Assembly (NCBI GenBank): GCA_020635905.1
Contig: JACJYV010000003.1
Location: 310,001 to 374,000, forward strand
Origin: Bacteroidia bacterium
Lineage (GTDB): Bacteria; Bacteroidota; Bacteroidia; J057; JADKCL01
Direction: 5' to 3'
Length of the DNA: 64,000 nucleotides
In this document: one piece after another, positions 8,769-18,200 of the stretch
Position numbering within the stretch: position 1 is the first letter of the stretch
How the letters are laid out: the number at the start of each line of letters is the position of its first letter
The notes under the pieces: model-generated
What the model was told of the DNA's origin: nothing
The model's database searches: none
Seen by the model: only the letters and a program-made list of their open reading frames with translations
Position numbers and translations under genes: made by a program

Positions 8769-10864
8769 TTCCCGTTCCGCTCTGCCACCTTTTGCCGGGC
8801 GTTGCCCAGCAGGTTGCTCAGATCCACGTCGTTGGGATAGAGCTCAAATCCCTGACGGGAATAATTGAGGGCCTGGTCCCAATTGCTTTGGTCACTGTAG
8901 ATGCGGGCCAGGTCGGTCAGAATCTGACGGTCCTGGGGAGCCAGCTTATTGCCCCATTCGAGGTATTTGATGGCATTGGGAGCATCGTGGTGCTTTTTGT
9001 ACAAGGTGCCGTAGCCCGCATGGTGGTAAAAATTGGCCATTTTGACTGGATCTTCGCCCCGGCGGTTGAGGTATTCCATAAACTGGTCGATGTAGGGCAC
9101 ATGCCGCACCTGCAGGCAGGTGTAAAACACATCCAGTACCTTGTCGAGGTCTTTGTCGATCACATACAACTGACCGTAGGTCCCGGCTTTCATGCGCAGG
9201 GCGTCGAGGTATTCGGGATAAATCTCCAGGGCTTTCTCAAAATAAGGCACAGCCTGGTCAAAGAGGGCCTTTTTGGTCGCGCGGTCTTCCGTTGCCATGC
9301 CCTGATTATAGAGATTCACCCCATAAAAATTATTGGCCCGGGCACTGTTGACGGATACGTGAATGGCGGCTTCATTGAGGGTTTCGCCCGTTTCCCAGTC
9401 AGGAATGCGGGTTTCAGTTTTGAAGGTAAATCCAATTAAAAACACCCCCAACAACCCTATGCCCGCCATTTTTACCATTTGCTCCTTGCCTTTGGCCAGT
9501 TCAGGCCCCTTCTCCATCAGCAACCAGACCAGGGCCAGGCAAAATCCAAGGGAAGAGATGTACATGAAGCGCTCGTTCATCATGGTGCCCACGGTGAAGA
9601 GGAAATTGGAGACAATGGAAAAGGTGAGGAAGAAAAACAGGATGGAAAAGGACAAAACTGTGCGCTTTTTCATTTGCCAGATCGCCAACCCGATCAGTCC
9701 AAATACCACCAGCACGGATAATATGGCCCGGATATCGCCAAAGCCAATCAATGGCACCTGATAGGGATAGTAATCGTGGGTAAGGGGATGGGGGAAAATG
9801 AGCAATTTGAGGTAAAGCAGCCAGGTATAAAATACAGTGGCAAATTTCTGTCCCGTGGTGGCATCCACCCAGGGATTATTCATGAGGCCGGTCACTTCCT
9901 TGCCAGAGGAAAGGAAATAGCCCATCACATCGTAGCGGATCAGGAGGTAAAGGAATGCGCCTGCCAGCAGGGGAATGGCCACTTTGCCTGCCACCCGCGG
10001 GTCGCGGGTCACAAAAAACCAGGCCGCCAGCGGAATGACGGCCACAAATGTCAGGGCATTTTCCTTGGCCAGACAGGCCAGAAAAAACACCACGCCGGAA
10101 AGGATCATGGGCAGCAGTTTCTGCGTGCCCAGGTAGCGCCAACTGTAATACATGGCGCCCAGGGAGAGCAGCATGGCCAGGATTTCATCCCGCCCCTTGA
10201 TATTGGCCACCACCTCGCTGTGCAGCGGGTGCACCAGATAGAGCAAAGCCACCCAAAAAGGCAGACTGAGGTACCATTTCGTTCCTTCTTTGAGGGGAAA
10301 AAGCTGCATCATCAACCTGAAAATCAGCAGGCCGGTCAGGGCGTAAAGGAGAATATTGCCAAAGTGCCCGATCGCAGGACTGATCTCGTATTCCATGTCC
10401 TGGTGGCCGCCCTCGCCGGGCAACATGGGCTTGGGTTTTTCAGTGCGTTTGGTCGAAAAAATCTGGTATTCCAGGGCAAAAGTTACCAGAGAAAGGGGAC
10501 GGTAGCGGCCACCCACAACCAGGTCTTTTTGTTCGCCCAGATAGCCCGTAAAGGTATCCTTGCCCAAAATATCTTTGATCCCCGCGGTGCCTTCATGCAC
10601 AAATTTATTCTCTGAATAGACCATCTTGTCATCCAGCACAAAATCGTAACCCAGGGTGAGGCCGTAGATGGCAAAGGGCAGGATGAGCAGGATCAGAGCC
10701 GGAACCAGATTGGTTTTCCAGAACCCACGGTTGAAGGCCAGGGTGGTGAGGTCGAGGGTATATTTGGAAATGGCGGCGCGTTTGGAGGATGCAGGTGCTG
10801 AATCAGCAGCCTTGCGCACTGCGGGGGGCGTTGTTTTGGAGGAGTTGGGCTTCTTTCGTGGCAT
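8765..10864 (-). CDS. Membrane glycosyltransferase-like protein with C-terminal TPRs
   Basis: Polytopic membrane protein of about 699 residues from the chosen start. The frame extends to 11080, but that extension overlaps the neighbouring gene and is of poor composition; I start at the ATG at 10864 (MPRKKPNSS). After a basic, Ser/Pro-rich N-terminus come many hydrophobic segments. The first loop carries DFVLDDKMVYSEN, with the paired Asp typical of GT-C (PMT/TMTC-like) transferases. The last 180 residues look like TPR repeats (YFEKALEIYPEYLDALRMK). Likely role: transfer of sugar from a lipid-linked donor to exported proteins. The substrate is unknown. Confidence 0.75.
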   Translation of the reverse strand: MPRKKPNSSKTTPPAVRKAADSAPASSKRAAISKYTLDLTTLAFNRGFWKTNLVPALILLILPFAIYGLTLGYDFVLDDKMVYSENKFVHEGTAGIKDILGKDTFTGYLGEQKDLVVGGRYRPLSLVTFALEYQIFSTKRTEKPKPMLPGEGGHQDMEYEISPAIGHFGNILLYALTGLLIFRLMMQLFPLKEGTKWYLSLPFWVALLYLVHPLHSEVVANIKGRDEILAMLLSLGAMYYSWRYLGTQKLLPMILSGVVFFLACLAKENALTFVAVIPLAAWFFVTRDPRVAGKVAIPLLAGAFLYLLIRYDVMGYFLSSGKEVTGLMNNPWVDATTGQKFATVFYTWLLYLKLLIFPHPLTHDYYPYQVPLIGFGDIRAILSVLVVFGLIGLAIWQMKKRTVLSFSILFFFLTFSIVSNFLFTVGTMMNERFMYISSLGFCLALVWLLMEKGPELAKGKEQMVKMAGIGLLGVFLIGFTFKTETRIPDWETGETLNEAAIHVSVNSARANNFYGVNLYNQGMATEDRATKKALFDQAVPYFEKALEIYPEYLDALRMKAGTYGQLYVIDKDLDKVLDVFYTCLQVRHVPYIDQFMEYLNRRGEDPVKMANFYHHAGYGTLYKKHHDAPNAIKYLEWGNKLAPQDRQILTDLARIYSDQSNWDQALNYSRQGFELYPNDVDLSNLLGNARQKVAERNGN

Positions 10865-10938
10865 CGTGGAGGAAAATTTGAAAAATTTTCCGGGATTCGC
10901 AATTCGAAGAAAAGAAATCAGCCTTAAACCGTCACCCC

Positions 10939-11361
10939 TCAGGGCACGACATTGAACTCTATGGCCGAAAGGGTGCCCCGCATCTGACGCACCGTACTGG
11001 AGGTCATACCAATCTGCCAGGAGTAGGTGCCGGCTGGCAGCCAGAAGGTTCCTGTAACTGCATCGCAGGAAAGGGTGCAAATCTGGCGGTCGTCAATGGC
11101 CATCCAGCCTACAGAGCCAATGTAAATGGAACCCGAAACCACTGAAGTGGAAACCACACATTTTTCGACTTTCCAGACTTTCCCCGCCGGGACGACCAGG
11201 CTGCCCGTGGCGGCCAGATAGGGATAGGAGGCGCTGTTGGCTCCCTGCAGGGTTTGGTAAATCACCTGATTGAATTCCAGCGAAGTCTGAGCCTGAGATT
11301 GATTGAATCCCACCAAAACAAACATGAGAGCCAGGAGAGTGATTGAAAAGAGGTATTTCAT
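10939..11361 (-). CDS. Small secreted protein of unknown function
   Basis: I start at the ATG at 11361 (MKYLFSITLLALMFVLVG), which gives a 140-residue protein with a typical signal peptide ending near SQAQ. The frame runs upstream to 11565, but that part is not signal-like. The mature part is small and rich in beta-type residues (VVPAGKVWKVEKCV, GSIYIGSVGWMAIDD, GTFWLPAGTYSWQIG) and has three cysteines. It resembles short bacterial carbohydrate-binding or capping beta-sandwich proteins only in general character. I do not recognise the family. It lies just upstream of the TPR glycosyltransferase gene on the same strand. Confidence 0.6.
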   Translation of the reverse strand: MKYLFSITLLALMFVLVGFNQSQAQTSLEFNQVIYQTLQGANSASYPYLAATGSLVVPAGKVWKVEKCVVSTSVVSGSIYIGSVGWMAIDDRQICTLSCDAVTGTFWLPAGTYSWQIGMTSSTVRQMRGTLSAIEFNVVP

Positions 11362-11565
11362 TTTCTTGGAATTTTTTGAGGTCTGGATTAAAGTAAAATT
11401 CGCCTGCAAATATCCCTTATGAAGTGGTGAATCGCAAATCAGAATTGGCTTAAACTTTGGCAGGATTAGGGGAAGGTTTCTGTTGAATATTCTATCAATT
11501 TGATTTAATTTGAGGGATTCTAATGCAAAATTAGCCCACAGAAAATTACCGTTAAAAATTACCAC

Positions 11566-13224
11566 GTGAAAAAATCATTTATTCTCCTGTTTTTCCTTGC
11601 CCTTTGTCAGATCTCACTGCAGGCCCAGGCCATGATTTCGGTGAAAATCGTGAGTCCAAATTCCTTTGCCTTCCACCTGTCGGGCAAAATTACGGGCGTT
11701 GCTCCCTCCTCGGCATTCAATATCATCTTTGCCGATGTGCCGGTCAATCCCTCCATCTATTCCTCCAATTTCAGTTTCAGCGGGTCGTCCATGATTGGCT
11801 CCCAATTTGTATCTGAAATCCACGTGGGCTATAATAATGCTCCCTACGCGGGCAGTATTCAGTTCAGGGTGCCCACGGCTGCCAACGCAGGAGATACCCT
11901 GCTGGGATGCGACACGGTGGTCCTGAGCGCCAATCACGGCCTCACTTCCAACATGTTTGACGGTACATATCCCATTTACTGGGGCCGCGGGGCTTCTTCC
12001 ACCGCAGGCACTTTCCAGAGTTATGTGGATTCGTCCAGCCCGGGATTTACCTTTCCCATGGGTAATGCCCAAAGCTTTTGCAGTTCCACCTCCCCCACCC
12101 TGCAGGACATCCTGATCTCAGGTCCCACGGGGGCGACTTACAGTTGGTATGATGCTCCTTCAGGCGGCAGCCTGCTGCCTTCCAATCAAAGCCTGCAGAA
12201 TGCCACCACCTACTACGCCAGTTTGGACGGCAATAATTGCCTCACCAGCCGGCTTGGAGTAAGCATTTCAATCATAAACCTGGCCGCCCCCACCCTGCCC
12301 CAGGGCGATACGGTCAACTTTTGTGCGGGAGACGTGGTCACCTTTCAGGATATCCAGGTGGCTGGCGATACGGGAGCAGTTTTTACCTGGTACGATGCCA
12401 TGACCCTGGGCAATGTGCTTTCACCCGGCGATACTCTGCAGGACGGAAATTTCTATTTCGTATCCCAGACTTCACAAGGCTGTGAAAGCAACCGTACGGT
12501 TTTGGTAGTCAATTCCATCAATCTCCCATCCCCCACCCTCACGGGCGGAAATGCCTTTTTGTTTTGTGAAGGGGAGGTTTTCACCCTGCAGGACGTTGGG
12601 GTAAGTGGGGCATCTGGCGCGACTTTTACCTGGTATGATGCCCAAACTGGCGGCAATATTCTCCCACTCAGCACTGTCATCCAAAATGGACAAAGTTACT
12701 GGGTAACTCAATCTGCTGAAGGTTGTGAAAGCGGGCCCGCCAATATGACTGCCCTTGAAATGATTATTGACACCTCGGTCACCCAGAATTTCATTACCCT
12801 TACCGCCAATGCATCCACGGGCGTGACCTACCAATGGATTGATTGTGCCAATTTTAGTCCCATTTCGGGTGCGACCAGTCAGGTTTTCACCCCGGCCCAG
12901 GACGGAAATTACGCGGTAATTCTGGATAACGGAACCTGTACGGACACCTCAAATTGTCACACGGTTGAGGGAATTCTGGCGCAGGATCCATCTCTTACTG
13001 GCTCGGTACTCCTCTATCCCAATCCGGCGCAGGATCATCTGAATCTGGAAACAAGCCAGGAACTGGAGGTAAAAATCACTTCAACCCAGGGCATGCTGCT
13101 AAAGAAAATCCAGGCCCTGCCTGGCCTGAATGTGCTGCCATTGGATGGCCTTTCAGCGGGGATTTATCTGGTGGAAGTGAGTAATGGAAAAGCGAAAACG
13201 GTCTGGAAAATGGTGAAGGAGTGA
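11566..13224 (+). CDS. Ig-like-repeat secreted protein with T9SS sorting domain
   Basis: The 552-residue protein appears to start with GTG; the first residues form a signal peptide ending LQAQA. Residues about 170-400 hold three Ig-like units of the CHU_C-associated type, each with FC, LQD, G-x-T-[YF]-x-W-Y-D-A and a closing GC or NC. A further beta domain and a T9SS type A sorting domain (YPNPAQDHL ... GIYLVEV, from about 478) complete it. It is therefore an exported surface protein. It is divergent from the small secreted gene, with about 200 nt between the two starts. Confidence 0.82.
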   Translation: MKKSFILLFFLALCQISLQAQAMISVKIVSPNSFAFHLSGKITGVAPSSAFNIIFADVPVNPSIYSSNFSFSGSSMIGSQFVSEIHVGYNNAPYAGSIQFRVPTAANAGDTLLGCDTVVLSANHGLTSNMFDGTYPIYWGRGASSTAGTFQSYVDSSSPGFTFPMGNAQSFCSSTSPTLQDILISGPTGATYSWYDAPSGGSLLPSNQSLQNATTYYASLDGNNCLTSRLGVSISIINLAAPTLPQGDTVNFCAGDVVTFQDIQVAGDTGAVFTWYDAMTLGNVLSPGDTLQDGNFYFVSQTSQGCESNRTVLVVNSINLPSPTLTGGNAFLFCEGEVFTLQDVGVSGASGATFTWYDAQTGGNILPLSTVIQNGQSYWVTQSAEGCESGPANMTALEMIIDTSVTQNFITLTANASTGVTYQWIDCANFSPISGATSQVFTPAQDGNYAVILDNGTCTDTSNCHTVEGILAQDPSLTGSVLLYPNPAQDHLNLETSQELEVKITSTQGMLLKKIQALPGLNVLPLDGLSAGIYLVEVSNGKAKTVWKMVKE

Positions 13225-13240
13225 GGGGCACCCATGAGTA

Positions 13241-14797
13241 ATGTCACCTGAAAACCTGAAAACCAAGCTCAGAATCATATTCCTGCCCTATTTGCTGGTT
13301 GCAGTGGGTACGATTTCAGGCTACTGTCTCCTTAGATGGGGATTGGATTTCCAGCTTGGAATCATCCTTTTCAAGGATGATATGATTAACCTGATCCTTC
13401 CCATGGTGATTTCATTTGCCATGGTCTGGTTTTGGCTTCGGCACAGAATCAGGCTGTTGAGGGTAGAGGGGAAACAGGGAAACGGGTATTTTGGCTACCA
13501 GATGGTGATGGCTGCAACCATTGCCTTGCCCCTGATTATAGGGCAATACTATCTGGAACGTGTTTCCTTTGAATTGATTGAGGTCGGGTCAGCCCGCAAC
13601 ATTTCAGATTATCCGGGGGAGAAATTCTTTTCCATCAGGAATTATGAAATTCAACCCCAAAAAAGCCTTTTCTACAATACCACCCGCACCTCGGGACGCA
13701 ATAACCAGGAATTACATTTTTTGAATTACCGGGCCTGTCCTTTTGCGGAGGCAAATTCAGTTTGGTTTGGGGTTCAATTCAATGAAACAGTGAGTAACAG
13801 GCTGGCTGACTCCGCCCAGGATTCCCTCTATTATCAATTTCTGGCCCGGTCTGATCAGGAATTTGAGAAATACAATTTCTATAATGTTGCTTATTTCGAG
13901 CGGTACGGTTACTCAGATGAACGGGATGGTTTTCTCAGGGCAATTTTAGAATCCAGACCACAAGCAGACCGCAGGAATCAGGTAATTTTGAAGCCCGTAA
14001 TGGAAAGTTTTTCTGCAAGAACTGGTAGCTCTGGAAGCTGGTTTTTGATTACCCTGGGGGGAGGCTGGCTAATCATTCTTCTGATGGTTCTGATCCCCAA
14101 AGTGGACCAAAAGGAGTTTGAAAAGAAAATTTACCACAAAACCCTGGCCGAAATCGACTTCAAAAGTGCCATCAGTTTACTGGGACCAAAGGGTCCATTT
14201 CCCATAACCACGACCCTGATCATCGTGAATGCGGGAATTTTCCTGATCATGATTTTCGCAGGATTGAACCTGTTTGCCCCTACCCCGCAAGAATTATTCG
14301 AATTCGGGGGCCAAACCCGCAAAGAGGTTTTGGAGGGGCAATACTGGAGATTGATCACCCACATGTTTATTCATGCAGGGTTGATGCACTTATTCACAAA
14401 CATGTTCAGCCTGTTTTTCGGCGTTTTTTTACTTGAGCAAATAATCGGGTCATTCAGATTGCTGTTAATTTACCTTGCAGGAGGAGTATTTTCTGGAATA
14501 GTCAGCCTCTGGTGGCACGATAGCGGAGTTGGGGTGGGGGCTTCAGGTGCAATTTTCTGTCTTTACGGGTTGATATTTGTCTTCACCGTTTTCAAAATCT
14601 TCCCCAAAGGTATGCGTCAGGTCGCCTGGCTGCTTTTGGGACTGTTTGCAGGAATAGGGTTATTATTGGGGGCTGTTATTCAGGCAGATAATGCGGCGCA
14701 CCTTGGAGGGGTAGTGTTTGGGATAATTTCCGGGCTCCCGCTCATCCTGTTTCAGCGAAAAAAGTATCAGGAAAAGGCAAAAAAATTCAATTCCTGA
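13241..14797 (+). CDS. Rhomboid-family intramembrane serine protease
   Basis: A 518-residue membrane protein. The N-terminal 310 residues carry three or four transmembrane segments and a soluble loop I do not recognise. The C-terminal 200 residues are a rhomboid domain with the HxxxNMFSLFFG helix pattern (HLFTNM), the serine motif GASG (Ser435) and the histidine in AAHLGG (His487), the Ser-His dyad of the family. It should cleave membrane proteins within the bilayer; no substrate is evident. The long N-terminal extension is unusual compared with minimal six-helix rhomboids. Confidence 0.9.
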   Translation: MSPENLKTKLRIIFLPYLLVAVGTISGYCLLRWGLDFQLGIILFKDDMINLILPMVISFAMVWFWLRHRIRLLRVEGKQGNGYFGYQMVMAATIALPLIIGQYYLERVSFELIEVGSARNISDYPGEKFFSIRNYEIQPQKSLFYNTTRTSGRNNQELHFLNYRACPFAEANSVWFGVQFNETVSNRLADSAQDSLYYQFLARSDQEFEKYNFYNVAYFERYGYSDERDGFLRAILESRPQADRRNQVILKPVMESFSARTGSSGSWFLITLGGGWLIILLMVLIPKVDQKEFEKKIYHKTLAEIDFKSAISLLGPKGPFPITTTLIIVNAGIFLIMIFAGLNLFAPTPQELFEFGGQTRKEVLEGQYWRLITHMFIHAGLMHLFTNMFSLFFGVFLLEQIIGSFRLLLIYLAGGVFSGIVSLWWHDSGVGVGASGAIFCLYGLIFVFTVFKIFPKGMRQVAWLLLGLFAGIGLLLGAVIQADNAAHLGGVVFGIISGLPLILFQRKKYQEKAKKFNS

Positions 14798-14867
14798 GCC
14801 ATCTTCTCACGGGTTTTATTTGGGGGAAATTATTATTTTGGTCGAATAAAGCCCAATTTCTCACCCC

Positions 14868-15191
14868 ATGAAGGAAGCTGAAACCCTTTACCACCAAATC
14901 GGCCAGTCCCTGGCCGATGCCGAGGAAAGCCAGCTATTTGGCAAACCCTGCTACAAAATCGGGGGCAAGGCTTTCATTGCTTTTTTTCAACAGGAAATGG
15001 TTTTCAAACTGAGGGGAGATTTGCACCACGAAGCCCTCAATCAGGCAGGAGCCCAACTTTTTGACCCTTCGGGCAAAAAACGCCCCATGAAAGAATGGGT
15101 GCAGGTTCCGTTTGCCTCGCGGCACGAGTGGAAAAGGTTTGCTGAGGGGGCTCTGGAGTATGTGGGGAGGGGTGAAAAGAAGCTGATTTGA
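14868..15191 (+). CDS. TfoX/YjbR-like small protein
   Basis: Cytoplasmic protein of 107 residues. The LFGKPCYKIGGKAFIAFF stretch followed by VFKLRG resembles the core of TfoX N-terminal / YjbR-like domains. It ends with an aromatic, basic helix (HEWKRFAEGALEYV), also typical of that group. Function unknown; YjbR-like proteins are small alpha/beta proteins sometimes annotated as DNA binding, without proof. It stands alone between the rhomboid gene and a terminator-like hairpin. Confidence 0.6.
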   Translation: MKEAETLYHQIGQSLADAEESQLFGKPCYKIGGKAFIAFFQQEMVFKLRGDLHHEALNQAGAQLFDPSGKKRPMKEWVQVPFASRHEWKRFAEGALEYVGRGEKKLI

Positions 15192-15202
15192 GGCAGGAGA
15201 GC

Positions 15203-15234
15203 GGGTTCCTGAGCTATTTATTGCTCAGGAACCC
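15203..15234. terminator. Hairpin between convergent genes
   Basis: Perfect 12-bp inverted repeat GGGTTCCTGAGC / GCTCAGGAACCC with an 8-nt loop (TATTTATT). It sits exactly between two convergent stop codons, so a bidirectional terminator is the natural reading. It lacks a clear T-run. Confidence 0.6.
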
Positions 15235-15247
15235 TGGATTGTTCTCC

Positions 15248-18200
15248 CTACTGCTTCACAATGCGGAAGCTGCGGTTGTAATTGTCGGCGGTTACTTTCA
15301 GGATGTACAGCCCGGCGGGCAGTTCTGCCCCCGGAATTTCCAGGGAGGTCCCTCCCACTTCCGGACGATTCCACAAAATCCTTCCCTCAGTACTGAATAC
15401 CTGGATTTGAACTTTGCCTTGCAGCATGCCGGGCAAATCCACCCGCAGACTTTGGCGGAATGGATTCGGGTAAAAGGTCAGGTTGGTTTGGTCGGCCAGG
15501 GTGGTGCCGGGATCCGCACCTGGCAGGTCCCCGGGCAGGATGGTGCCCTCTCCGGGTCCCAAAGTAAGGCGCACACCGTCGATGGCCATATCTGAAGGAG
15601 TGGTCGATCCGTGGACGGCGTGGAAGCGGAATCTGACATTGTCATAGCCTGCATAATCGGTCAGATCCACTTCTATCTCATGCCAGACCTGGCCCTGGTC
15701 CCCACTTTCTGAGATCACAGTTTCCCAGTCCTCTGTCCCGATTTTGGCTTCAAAGGAAAGGGTTCCCACGTCGGGGCCGTACAGCATGGCGGCAAAATTG
15801 AGGGTCAGCTGGCTCTGTCCGCCCAGGTTCAGGCAGGGTGATTCCAGATTGATTTCATCGGCATTTCCCCCGGCTCCGCCGGTGCAATAGGCATAATAGG
15901 AACCTTCAAAAGCCGAAGCGGGACCGCTGTTGGAGGTCGGGGTTGCGCCTGTGCCGGCCACCCAGTCGCCATCATCTGCGTTGTCCTGAACCCAGCCAGC
16001 CATCCCCGATTCAAAGCCTTCGGCTACGGGAAATTCGGCATAGCAACCGTTTGCATCGCGGATGATGAAGTTGTCAATGGCCATATTGGAGTTGGGGCCG
16101 TTGCCGGTCACTGCGCGGAAGCGAAATTCCACCGAGGGCAATCCAGCCAGGGAGGAAATATCCACCATGGTGGTGATCCAGACATTGCCCTGATCCCCTG
16201 AAATGGTTTTGTGGGTAACCCAGTTAAGGCCGCCGTCCGTGGTGGATTCGAGGTAAAGAGTCCCCATATCGCTGCCCCACATGTGATAACTGAAGGTAAT
16301 TTCCGGGCTGGTCAGATCCAGAAAATTATAGCAAATCACCCCCATATCGAGAATTTCGGTGGTATTATAGTCATTGGTGGCATCCACGTAATAGTAATAA
16401 TCTCCCTCAGCTGCCTCCTCGGGCCCGGTCGCGCTCCCCGCTGAACCTCCCTGCTGCAGCAGCCAAAGGTCCTGGGTATCCCAATTATTTCCCTCAAAAC
16501 TCAGGGCCAGAGGAAATTCGCGGTTGCAGAGATTGTCTGAAATTATCACCCGATCCATGGCAATATCACCCGCATCGCCGCCAGTCATTTCGGCAAAAAA
16601 CTTCATGGTCACATAGGATTTCCCCTTCAGGTGCAGCAGATCGAGGAAAGCACTTTCCCATTGATTTCCCTGATTACCCGAAACCACCAATTCATCCGTC
16701 CAGGGAAGCTGATCCACCTGAGAGGAAACCGTGAAGGTGCCCACATCCGAGCCATACATGTGGTAATCAAACTCGATTTGCGGGCTGTACCAGTCGTGCA
16801 TGTCGATGCATTGGGACTGAAAACCAATCAAATCCCCGTTTTGGGTGCCGCTGGCTTCTGCGTAAATATAGTAGGAGCCGTCTGAGGCAGCCGAAGGCCC
16901 GGTGGCCGAGGTGGGAGTTGAGCCCGAAATGATGGTCCAATCTCCGTCGTCGGCGGGAAATTGATTGTAAAATCCTATGCCTGATTCAAAGCTCTGGTTC
17001 TGAGGGGTATCGTCCAGGTCAACGCATCCTGGTGATTCAACCACCTCAATCAGATCCAGGGCCACCTGGTTGTTGGTGGAACCGCCCGTGGTATATTCGA
17101 ATTTGTAGGTAACCCGGTTGGTAAACCCGTAAGTGGACAGGGTCAGCCTTTCTGTATGCCAGACATCGCCCTGATTGCCCGTTTTGGACCAGATTTCCAC
17201 CCAGGAACCTGCATTGATGCGGGTAAAGAGTTTCAGGGTGCCGGCCCCGCTGCCAAAGAGGTGGTAATCGAATTTGAACATGGGATCTTCCACGTCATCA
17301 AAATCAAAACAGGGTGAAATCATGGCCGCAACCTCACCTGAGGCCGTTCCCTCGGCATAAAGATAGTTCGATTCATCGTTGGCTCCTGATTGTGGACCTG
17401 TGTTTGGATTGCCTGAAGGGGCGGTTCCAAGGGAAAAGTCCAGGTCGTCAGTGGTTTCCTGGGTCCAGGTGATGGTGGATTCGAACGAATCTTTATAAGG
17501 AAGTGAAGTGGGAGAAGTGCAGGCGCTTTCGGGCAGATCCAGCCACCAGACCCCACGTCCTTTGGTGAAAAGAAACAGTCTGCGGTCGGAAATGCGCAGG
17601 CGCAGGTCGGAAATGATGGCATTGGGGATGTCTGTTTCGTGAATCCAGTCCGTGCCCGCGTTGGTGGTGTACCAAAGGCCTATGTCCGTGCCCAGAAACC
17701 AGACATTATCCGGATCTTCGGGATCTACCGCAATTTTATTGACCCCGGCATTCTCGGGCAGCACGCCGGTGGTATGCATTTCATTCCAGTCGGGGGTTCC
17801 ATCGCAATTGGTGACCATTACCGCACGTTCCCGGTTTACATTTTGGGATAAGGCAAGAAAAATGGTGTTTGGATCGCTGGGATGGACCGTAATTCCGCCC
17901 ACAATATCCCCGTCAATCAGGCTGGGAATGCCGAAAATGGTATCGTAATCGTTCTGAGGAATTGTTTTAGCATCCTCAAAGCGCAAGATAAGGGTGTGTG
18001 GGGTGGGATTAACGGGGTTTCGGGCAATATAGACCACGGGATTTTCATCATATGAAACCCCAATGGCATTGATTTTTGTGATGCTTCCACTCGCGATCTC
18101 ATCAAAACTGCTTCCTCCATCTGTGGTGCGCCAGAAACCTGAATTGGTGCGGGTGTAAAGCTGGTTTCCATCCAGGTAATTCATCTGATTTTCATTATAA